Of a DNA stretch of 64,000 bases, positions 57,940 through 64,000 are shown piece after piece (position 1 is the stretch's first letter; each line of letters starts with the position of its first letter). The DNA is taken from the NCBI GenBank assembly GCA_905221325.1, contig CAJNCS010000002.1, forward strand, positions 62,001 through 126,000, in the 5' to 3' direction. The position numbers and the translations under genes are program-made. The notes below the pieces were generated by a model. The model searched no databases. It worked only from the letters and a program-made list of their open reading frames with translations, and was not told where the DNA came from. Source of the stretch: a bacterium (GTDB lineage: Bacteria > Bacillota > Bacilli > Lactobacillales > Streptococcaceae).

Positions 57940-58617
57940 ATGCACAAGATTTTACTAGTAGAGGATGACCAAGTCATTCGTCAACAAGTGGGAAAACTAC
58001 TCTCTGAGTGGGGGTTTGAGGTCGTTTTGGTAGAAGATTTTATGGGGGTATTGAGCCTTTTTGTTCAGTCAGAACCTCATTTGGTCCTCATGGATATTGG
58101 CCTGCCTCTTTTTAATGGTTACCACTGGTGTCAGGAGATTCGCAAGATTTCCAAGGTGCCCATCATGTTTCTATCTTCAAGAGATCAAGCGATGGATATC
58201 GTCATGGCGATCAATATGGGAGCTGATGACTTTGTGACCAAGCCTTTTGACCAGCAGGTGCTTCTTGCCAAGGTTCAGGGCTTGTTGCGCCGTTCTTACG
58301 AATTTGGGCGAGATGAAAGTCTGCTGGAATATGCGGGTGTGATCCTCAACACCAAGTCTATGGATCTGCACTATCAGGGGGAAGTCCTAAGTTTGACCAA
58401 GAATGAATTTCAAATTTTGCGGGTCTTGTTTGAACATGCAGGCAATATCGTGGCGCGTGATGACCTGATGCGAGAACTCTGGAATAGCGATTTTTTCATC
58501 GATGACAATACCTTGTCCGTCAATGTTGCTCGCTTGCGCAAAAAGCTGGAGGAACAAGGCCTGGTAGGTTTTATCGAAACTAAGAAAGGGATAGGATACG
58601 GACTGAAACATGCTTGA
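57940..58617 (+). CDS. Response regulator, OmpR family (TCS01-like)
   Basis: 225 residues. Receiver domain with LLVEDD, phospho-acceptor Asp in LMDIGLP (about 51) and the conserved Lys in FVTKPFD. The C-terminal winged helix has NEFQILRVLFEHAGNIVARDDLM. It overlaps its kinase by eight bases. The pair resembles pneumococcal TCS01 (SP_1633/SP_1632 from memory), a BceRS-like system; no cognate ABC transporter lies in this window. AAAGGAGG precedes the start. Confidence 0.92.
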   Translation: MHKILLVEDDQVIRQQVGKLLSEWGFEVVLVEDFMGVLSLFVQSEPHLVLMDIGLPLFNGYHWCQEIRKISKVPIMFLSSRDQAMDIVMAINMGADDFVTKPFDQQVLLAKVQGLLRRSYEFGRDESLLEYAGVILNTKSMDLHYQGEVLSLTKNEFQILRVLFEHAGNIVARDDLMRELWNSDFFIDDNTLSVNVARLRKKLEEQGLVGFIETKKGIGYGLKHA

Positions 58618-59584
58618 TTGGAAATCATTTTTTCTAGCCTATCTGCGTTCTCGCAGTCGCATCTTTGTCTATATTTTTTCATTAGGCTTTCTCGTCCTTC
58701 TCTTTCAGTTTTTATTTGCTAGTCTAGGAACTTATTTTCTTTATTTCTTTCTGCTCAGTGGCTTTTTGACCTTCTTATTTTTGACTTGGGATATATTTGC
58801 AGAAGCTCAGGTTTATCGTCAGGAAGTACTCTATGCTGAGAGAGACCCCAAGTCTCCTCTGGAATGTGCGCTAGCAGAAAAGCTCGAAGAGCGTGAGTCT
58901 GAATTGTATCAAAAGAAGTCTGAAGCGCAAAGCAAGCTGACGGATTTGCTTGATTACTACACCTTGTGGGTTCACCAAATCAAGACCCCCATTGCGGCTA
59001 GTCGACTTTTAGTGGCAGAAGTTTCTGATCGTGAGGTCAAGCAGCAACTGGAACAGGAAATCTTTAAGATTGACTCCTATACCAATCTGGTGTTGCAGTA
59101 TCTTCGTTTGGAAAGCTTCCACGATGACTTGGTATTTGAAAAGGTTCAAGTGGAGGATCTGGTGAAGGAAGTGGTTCGCAAGTATGCCCTTTTCTTTATC
59201 CAAAAGGGACTGACGGTCAATCTACATGACCTTGACAAAATCATCGTGACCGATAAGAAGTGGCTGTTGGTTGTCATTGAACAAATCCTCTCAAACAGCC
59301 TCAAATACACCAAGGAAGGTGGGCTAGAGATTTATATGGAAGGCCAGGAGCTCTGTATCAAGGATACGGGAATCGGGATTAAAAACAGCGATGTGCTCCG
59401 AGTCTTTGAGCGTGGCTTTTCAGGCTACAATGGGCGCCTGACCCAGCAATCATCTGGACTTGGCCTCTATCTATCTAAGAAAATTTCTGAAGAACTGGGC
59501 CATAAGATTCGCATCGAGTCTGAGGTCGGAAAAGGAACGACCGTACGTATCAAATTCGTTGAAGTGAAGCTCGTTATTGAGTAA
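58610..59584 (+). CDS. Sensor histidine kinase, BceS-like (intramembrane-sensing)
   Basis: 324 residues. Two closely spaced transmembrane helices (about 18-36 and 42-62) with almost no extracellular loop, as in kinases that sense through a partner transporter. The phospho-acceptor His is in YTLWVHQIKTPIAASRLL (about 124). The HATPase domain has VIEQILSNSLKYT, IKDTGIGIKNSD and SSGLGLYLSKKI. Coupled to the regulator by overlap. Followed by a bidirectional terminator. Confidence 0.93.
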   Translation: MLDWKSFFLAYLRSRSRIFVYIFSLGFLVLLFQFLFASLGTYFLYFFLLSGFLTFLFLTWDIFAEAQVYRQEVLYAERDPKSPLECALAEKLEERESELYQKKSEAQSKLTDLLDYYTLWVHQIKTPIAASRLLVAEVSDREVKQQLEQEIFKIDSYTNLVLQYLRLESFHDDLVFEKVQVEDLVKEVVRKYALFFIQKGLTVNLHDLDKIIVTDKKWLLVVIEQILSNSLKYTKEGGLEIYMEGQELCIKDTGIGIKNSDVLRVFERGFSGYNGRLTQQSSGLGLYLSKKISEELGHKIRIESEVGKGTTVRIKFVEVKLVIE

Positions 59585-59595
59585 AAATAGATGAG

Positions 59596-59621
59596 AAAAA
59601 GCCTCCGATTTGAGGCTTTTG
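59596..59621. terminator. Bidirectional terminator between the kinase gene and thrS
   Basis: AAAAGCCTC pairs with GAGGCTTTT around loop CGATTT, serving the convergent genes. Confidence 0.88.
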
Positions 59622-59631
59622 TGCTAGGTTT

Positions 59632-61575
59632 TTATTTCTCAACACGAGATTTGTTGGCGATATCAGCAAGTATTGCTGCTACAAACTCATCTACGGGGAC
59701 AGTGTTCGTTTCTTTTTGTCCATAGCGACGAACGTTGACAGTTCCGTCTTCCATTTCCTTGTCACCAACGATCAATTGGTAAGGAATCTTGCTAGTTTGT
59801 GAAGCACGGATCTTGAATTGCATTTTTTCATTGCGCTCATCTACGTCTGCACGGACACCACGGTCACGGAGTTTCTTAGCCACTTCCCATGCGTAGTCCA
59901 CGTGTTTTTCGTTAGATACCGGAATGAGGGTTACTTGGTGTGGTGCCAACCATGTTGGGAAGGCACCCTTGTAGTTCTCAATCAAGATAGCTGTGAAGCG
60001 TTCCATAGTTGAAATAACACCACGGTGAATCATAACTGGACGGTGCTCTTCACCATCAGCTCCGATATATTTAAGGTCGAAACGTTCTGGAAGCAAGAAG
60101 TCAAGCTGGATAGTAGAAAGAGTTTCTTCTTTTCCGAGAGCAGTCTTAACTTGGATATCGAGTTTCGGACCATAGAAGGCAGCTTCTCCCTCAGCTTCAA
60201 AGTAGTCCACGCCCATTTCATCAAGCGCTGCACGAAGCATGGTTTGGGCATTTTCCCACATCTCATCGTTGTCAAAGTACTTGTGAGTGTCTTGAGGGTC
60301 ACGAAGAGAGAGACGGAAGCGGTATTCAGTTAAGTTGAAGTCTTCATAAACATCGATAATCAACTGAAGGGCACGTTGGAATTCTTCTTGGATTTGTTTA
60401 GGAGTCACAAAGAGGTGACCGTCGTTGAGAGACATTTCACGTACACGTTGAAGACCTGTGAGGGCACCTGATTTTTCATAACGGTGCATCATACCGATCT
60501 CGGCGATACGGATTGGCAATTCACGGTAGGAGTGAACATGGTGTTTGTAGACTTGGATGTGGTGTGGGCAGTTCATTGGACGAAGGACAAATTCTTCACC
60601 GTCACCCATATCCATGGTTGGGAACATGTCTTCTTGGTAATGATCCCAGTGACCAGAAGTCTTGTAGAGCTCAACAGAAGCAAGTGGTGGAGTGTAAACG
60701 TGTTGGTAGCCAGAAGCCAACTCCTTGTCGATAATGTAGCGTTCCAATTCACGACGGATAGTTGCACCATTTGGCAACCAGAATGGCAAACCTTGTCCGA
60801 CTTCTTGGGAAATCATGAAGAGGTCAAGCTCTTTACCAAGTTTACGGTGGTCACGTTCTTTAGCTTCTTCACGCATTTGAAGGTAGTTCTTCAAGTCTTT
60901 CTTGTCAAACCAAGCTGTACCGTAGATCCGTTGCATCATGGCATTGTCGCTATTTCCACGCCAGTAGGCACCGGCTACATGTAGAAGATGGAAGATTTGG
61001 ATGCGACCTGTTGAAGGGACGTGCGGTCCACGGCAGAGGTCCACGTATTCGCCTTGACGGTAGATAGTTAAACCGCCTTCGTCTTCAGAGTGTTCTTCAA
61101 TCAATTCCAACTTGTAAGGGTCGTTCTTGAAGATTTCACGTGCTTCGTCTTTGGTAACTTCCTCGCGAATAGATGGGAAGTTTTCTTTAACGATTTTTTT
61201 CATTTCTTCTTCGATACGAGGAAGGTCTTCGTTGGAGATTTGACCAGCTGTGTTATCAGTATCGTAGTAGAAGCCATCTTCAATAGCTGGACCAACTCCC
61301 AAGTGAATATCTGGGAAAAGGCGACGAGCTGCTTGGGCGAACAAGTGGGCAGCTGAGTGACGCAAGATTGGAAGGGCATCTTCGTGATCAGGTGTCACGA
61401 TTTCGATGCTTCCATCTTCAGTGATAGCACGAGTCGTGTCGATGAGTTTGCCGTTGAATTTACCAGCCAAGGCTTTTTTAGCGAGGGAATTGCTGATAGA
61501 TTGGGCAATTTCAAAAGTTGTCACGCCAGCTTCGAATTCACGAACAGCGCCATCTGGGAAAGTAATCTTAATCAT
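59632..61575 (-). CDS. thrS: Threonyl-tRNA synthetase
   Basis: Charges tRNA-Thr. 647 residues. N-terminal TGS domain, then an editing domain ([10 protein letters not shown] and the [10 protein letters not shown] region), a class II catalytic core with zinc ligands in MNCPHHIQ and the later MIHRG, motif 2 region [17 protein letters not shown], and a C-terminal anticodon-binding domain. The start overlaps the end of the upstream kinase-like gene by eight bases, so both should be under the T-box leader at 62229-62441. Confidence 0.97.
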   Translation of the reverse strand: MIKITFPDGAVREFEAGVTTFEIAQSISNSLAKKALAGKFNGKLIDTTRAITEDGSIEIVTPDHEDALPILRHSAAHLFAQAARRLFPDIHLGVGPAIEDGFYYDTDNTAGQISNEDLPRIEEEMKKIVKENFPSIREEVTKDEAREIFKNDPYKLELIEEHSEDEGGLTIYRQGEYVDLCRGPHVPSTGRIQIFHLLHVAGAYWRGNSDNAMMQRIYGTAWFDKKDLKNYLQMREEAKERDHRKLGKELDLFMISQEVGQGLPFWLPNGATIRRELERYIIDKELASGYQHVYTPPLASVELYKTSGHWDHYQEDMFPTMDMGDGEEFVLRPMNCPHHIQVYKHHVHSYRELPIRIAEIGMMHRYEKSGALTGLQRVREMSLNDGHLFVTPKQIQEEFQRALQLIIDVYEDFNLTEYRFRLSLRDPQDTHKYFDNDEMWENAQTMLRAALDEMGVDYFEAEGEAAFYGPKLDIQVKTALGKEETLSTIQLDFLLPERFDLKYIGADGEEHRPVMIHRGVISTMERFTAILIENYKGAFPTWLAPHQVTLIPVSNEKHVDYAWEVAKKLRDRGVRADVDERNEKMQFKIRASQTSKIPYQLIVGDKEMEDGTVNVRRYGQKETNTVPVDEFVAAILADIANKSRVEK

Positions 61576-62212
61576 GGTTTTCTCCTTTAATATTTATTCT
61601 ATTTTTGTTGGACAATTTTAAGAGCCGAGCAACTTCTTCCACAGTCTGATTTTCTGATTGACTGCCATCTGTTACGAGGCTAGGATAGCCTAATCTCACC
61701 GCTTCCTGCCGAATCATTTGGGCAAAAAGAATGTCTCGTTGCATCCAGTTTTCAAAAGCTTTCTCAGGATTAGTTGTTCCTTCTAAAACATAAGGAACCC
61801 ATTCTCTCTGTATATAATGCTTTTTTTGAAAATCGGCTGTTGGAGTCAAGCATAGATAGGAAGACACTGGACATTCAAGCTCCTTTACCAAGTGAGGCAA
61901 AAGTCCTGCTCCCTCCACCAAGAGCGGTCTATCTTGATTTTTTATCAAGTAAGATTTCACATAAGGAAAAATCTCTTCATAAAAGCGCCATTCTTCATCT
62001 GCCATCTCTTCTGGACTTCTCATCCAGATTTGTTCTGGATTTCTATCCTGCCTAAGAAGGCAAATTGGCTGTGAGTTTGCACTTGCTTGACTCATCATCT
62101 CTTCTACCAAATCATCCAGTTTGATATGAAGTAGTTGATACTGTCTAGCAAGAAGTGAGGCAATTGTTGATTTTCCACTACAAGGCGATCCGCCAATCAT
62201 ATAAAACATCAT
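61568..62212 (-). CDS. P-loop kinase-like ATPase upstream of thrS
   Basis: 214 residues from the ATG at 62212 ([16 protein letters not shown]), with GGAGGAAG upstream; the longer frame to 62293 runs through the T-box and its terminator, so it is rejected. Walker [11 protein letters not shown] at about 6-15, [12 protein letters not shown] as a Walker B-like segment and [10 protein letters not shown] later. It resembles small nucleotide or sugar kinases without a known substrate. It lies between the T-box and thrS and overlaps thrS by eight bases. Confidence 0.78.
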   Translation of the reverse strand: MMFYMIGGSPCSGKSTIASLLARQYQLLHIKLDDLVEEMMSQASANSQPICLLRQDRNPEQIWMRSPEEMADEEWRFYEEIFPYVKSYLIKNQDRPLLVEGAGLLPHLVKELECPVSSYLCLTPTADFQKKHYIQREWVPYVLEGTTNPEKAFENWMQRDILFAQMIRQEAVRLGYPSLVTDGSQSENQTVEEVARLLKLSNKNRINIKGENHD

Positions 62213-62228
62213 TCTTCCTCCTTCTGAC

Positions 62229-62441
62229 AAAATAAAAACGACATCCTCGAAAGGACGTCGTAACGTGGTTCCACCTTCATTTATGCAGGTCAAAAAGACC
62301 TACACCTCTGATTGGCTCTAACGTAGCCACCGTTTTATGTTTTCATAAAAGTCAGTAGAGTAGTATCAGTTTAGGCTCTCTATGCGTTTCCAGCAACCAC
62401 GCACTCTCTAGTAGAAAGGGACTAAGTGACTTGTCTCTATG
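62229..62441 (-). ncRNA. T-box riboswitch for the kinase-thrS operon
   Basis: On the minus strand the leader runs from about 62440 to 62229. The T-box sequence AATGAAGGTGGAACCACG (62264-62281) matches the canonical AAnnAGGGTGGnACCGCG-type element with small changes. It is followed by a terminator whose stem is ACGAC-TCC / GGA-GTCGT with a T tract (62229-62261). Stem I is at the 5' part, with AGAGAGTGCGTGG and a GGAAACGCAT arm. Candidate Thr specifier triplets ACT occur near 62360-62375, but I cannot pick one with confidence. Uncharged tRNA-Thr should stabilise antitermination. Confidence 0.88.
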
Positions 62442-62446
62442 CATTA

Positions 62447-62474
62447 TTATAGCATGATTGCGAGAATTTTCAAG
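62447..62474 (-). promoter_or_regulatory. Promoter of the T-box/thrS transcript
   Basis: On the minus strand TTGAAA (62469-62474) and TATAAT (62447-62452) are 16 bases apart, with TG before the -10. Transcription would start near 62440. The -35 overlaps the stop of the upstream membrane-protein gene. Confidence 0.8.
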
Positions 62475-62844
62475 GATTTTGTGAAAGTTTTTTATTTTTT
62501 CCGTGCTGGAGCATGTATTTAATACCTGAACCTGAAGCCATACCAAGTAGGGCAAAGAGTTCATAAGCTAGGAAATAAACGAGAATGAATTCATTGAAAG
62601 TAATGATGGTAAAGCAATAGAGAAGAGCAATACCAAGCAGCCACCACAGTGAGAATTGGAAACGGTAGCTATAAAGAAGGGACACGATGAAAGTTGCCAA
62701 AGGTGAAAAGAGGATGATGTTGTAAATGTAAAGCCCTTTCAGCGTATAAGGATCAGATATCAGCAGCAAAAGCAACTCATAGAGGGGCCAGTAAAAGAAG
62801 AAAATGACAAGGCAGTATGGGACATACTTAAGATATTTCCGCAT
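62470..62844 (-). CDS. Four-helix membrane protein, unknown function
   Basis: 124 residues with four predicted membrane helices (about 8-30, 36-60, 67-85 and 88-105) and a basic C-terminal tail (HGKNKKLSQNP). No family recognised. It lies upstream of the T-box transcript and its stop overlaps that promoter's -35. Single gene on the left-going strand. Confidence 0.65.
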   Translation of the reverse strand: MRKYLKYVPYCLVIFFFYWPLYELLLLLISDPYTLKGLYIYNIILFSPLATFIVSLLYSYRFQFSLWWLLGIALLYCFTIITFNEFILVYFLAYELFALLGMASGSGIKYMLQHGKNKKLSQNP

Positions 62845-63041
62845 GGCAATAGTCCTCCAATCTGCAAAAATAGAGAGATGTTGAAGACCACATGATCCTA
62901 AATGAAGGGGAACTCTCTACTTATAGTATAGCACGTCTTGGAAGCCTTTACAAGTTAATACAGTGAGCAGTGATAGTGATTTTTTGCAGTGTTTTCTGCT
63001 ATAATACTAACAGAAGAAGTAAGAGGAAATGAGGAGAAAGA

Positions 63042-63884
63042 ATGACGAAAATAGCAGTTCTTTCAGACATACATGGGAATACAAGCGCCTTGGAAGCTGT
63101 ACTGGCTGATGCAAAAGCGGAAACGGTAGATGAGTACTGGCTTTTGGGGGATATTCTTATGCCTGGAACAGGACGTAGAAGGATTTTGGACCTCTTGGCT
63201 GATTTGCCCATCACAGTAAGAGTTCTTGGAAATTGGGAGGATAGTCTCTGGCGTGGTTTGCATCGCAAGCTAGATCTAACAAAAGCTAGTCATCGTTATC
63301 TCCTGCGCCAATGCCAGTATATCTTAGAAGAGATTAGCCCTGAAGAAATCAAAGATCTCCACAATCAACCCATGCAAGTTCATCGTCAGTTTGGTGATTT
63401 GACAGTAGGAATCACTCACCATCTCCCTGATAAAAATTGGGGTAGAGAGTTGATTCATACGGGAAAACAAGAAGATTTTGATAGATTGGTGACGGAGCCG
63501 CATGCCTCTATCGCAGTATATGGGCATATCCACCAACAGTTGCTTCGCTATGGAAGTGACGGACAGTTGATTCTTAATCCAGGATCGATTGGGCAACCCT
63601 TCTTTTTAGATGCGAGGTTGCGTAAGGACCTGCGTGCCCAGTATATGATCTTAGAGATTGATGAAGCAGGTTTGGCTGATGTTGATTTTCGTCGAGTGGA
63701 TTATGATGTAGAAGCCGAATTGCAGTTGGCTAAGGATGTAAAGCTCCCCTATTTCCAAATCTACTATGAAAGTTTGGTAAATGGGATTCACCATACTCAT
63801 AATCAGGAACTTCTGTATGAAATTGCTCAAGAACAGGGGCATGATGCCGAGTTGGATGCATGGTTGGATAGTGGTAATGATTGA
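63042..63884 (+). CDS. Metallophosphoesterase
   Basis: 280 residues with the calcineurin-like metal motifs in order: LSDIHGN (D-x-H), GDILMPG, GNWED (GNH variant with Trp), THHLPDKNW and the final YGHIHQQ (GHxH). Substrate unknown; such proteins are phosphodiesterases or nucleotidases. The start follows GAGGAG. A separate promoter for the next gene overlaps its stop. Confidence 0.88.
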   Translation: MTKIAVLSDIHGNTSALEAVLADAKAETVDEYWLLGDILMPGTGRRRILDLLADLPITVRVLGNWEDSLWRGLHRKLDLTKASHRYLLRQCQYILEEISPEEIKDLHNQPMQVHRQFGDLTVGITHHLPDKNWGRELIHTGKQEDFDRLVTEPHASIAVYGHIHQQLLRYGSDGQLILNPGSIGQPFFLDARLRKDLRAQYMILEIDEAGLADVDFRRVDYDVEAELQLAKDVKLPYFQIYYESLVNGIHHTHNQELLYEIAQEQGHDAELDAWLDSGND

Positions 63885-63908
63885 CATTACAACATAAAAG
63901 GGTATAAT
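63881..63908 (+). promoter_or_regulatory. Promoter of the Rrf2-type gene
   Basis: TTGACA (63881-63886) and TATAAT (63903-63908), 16 bases apart, close to consensus. It overlaps the stop of the metallophosphoesterase gene. Confidence 0.85.
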
Positions 63909-63940
63909 GGGTATCAGATAGGATGTAAAAGGAGACGAAG

Positions 63941-64000
63941 ATGCAAATTTCAAGCCGATTTACAATTGCGACTCATATGATGATTATTATTGCAATGCAG
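63941..64000 (+). CDS. Rrf2-family transcriptional regulator, 3' part missing
   Basis: Only the first 20 codons are in the window: MQISSRFTIATHMMIIIAMQ. This resembles the start of streptococcal Rrf2-type regulators (family start M-ISSRF.IA.H). AAAGGAG lies nine bases upstream of the ATG. Too short for certainty. Confidence 0.6.
   Translation, partial: MQISSRFTIATHMMIIIAMQ

Noticed and set aside
60484..60984. 166-residue plus-strand ORF inside thrS
   Set aside because: Antisense to conserved thrS; composition is that of a shadow frame.
62213..62293. N-terminal extension of the kinase-like gene
   Set aside because: The frame is open by chance through the T-box motif and terminator; GGAGG before 62212 and the P-loop position support the shorter form.

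Overview
The window is low-GC Gram-positive chromosome from a Streptococcus, most likely of the mitis group (S. mitis, S. oralis or S. pneumoniae relatives). I base this on protein-level recognition of PsaBCA/PsaR/Tpx/PepO, StkP/PhpP, the two-gene mevalonate operon mvaS-mvaA, the ScrR/ScrB/ScrA/ScrK sucrose locus, MsmK and a BceS-like two-component system. StkP here has three PASTA repeats, whereas the pneumococcal protein as I remember it has four, so a relative of S. pneumoniae is more likely than S. pneumoniae itself. No rRNA, tRNA, CRISPR array, insertion sequence or prophage was seen.

Layout. 1-6.9 kb: a tight rightward operon priA (5' end cut off) - fmt - rsmB - phpP - stkP, closed by a strong terminator. 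7-8.2 kb: a split ThrE-type amino acid exporter. 8.3-10.8 kb: mvaS-mvaA. 10.8-16.6 kb: the sucrose locus, with scrB-scrR leftward and scrA and scrK rightward around a shared operator region. 16.6-17.2 kb: a TVP38-type membrane protein.

17.3-32.7 kb is the accessory part. It holds a large SF2 helicase with two membrane helices, a diverged repeat with 125-base period, a small membrane protein, a DUF6261-like protein, a KAP-family membrane NTPase, a complete type I restriction-modification locus (hsdM - rhuM - hsdS - third hsdS module - hsdR), a YbgA/pyrimidine-dimer-glycosylase-like pair, and a HigBA toxin-antitoxin pair. The hsdS gene carries three different slippage-prone tracts: a 12-base repeat in the central spacer, a G8 run, and a GAGTA pentamer that forms the stop codon. 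Losing one pentamer would fuse the two-TRD subunit in frame to the third TRD module.

32.7-36.7 kb: metE-metF behind a perfect MtaR/MET-box palindrome, flanked by two direct copies of an 85-base repeat. 36.3-36.9 kb is a gene-free, hairpin-rich stretch before pnp. 36.9-43.7 kb: pnp, cysE, a nucleoside phosphorylase-like gene broken by an 11-base tandem duplication, a RibD-C/DHFR-like gene, cysS, mrnC and a PucR/CdaR-type regulator. 43.8-47.8 kb: msmK (sugar ABC ATPase), rel and dtd. 48.3-54.3 kb: psaR, tpx and psaA-psaC-psaB leftward, with a PsaR-type palindrome over the psa -35, and pepO rightward. 54.3-57.6 kb: a metallo-hydrolase, a DUF2974 lipase-fold protein, a membrane-anchored ferredoxin-reductase-like protein and a TetR regulator; the last two have matching operator-like palindromes upstream. 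57.9-59.6 kb: a response regulator and histidine kinase. 59.6-62.5 kb: a T-box leader, a P-loop kinase-like gene and thrS, leftward. The window ends with a small membrane protein, a metallophosphoesterase and the first codons of an Rrf2-type regulator.

Gene functions rest on recognising the translated sequences; no database search was possible.
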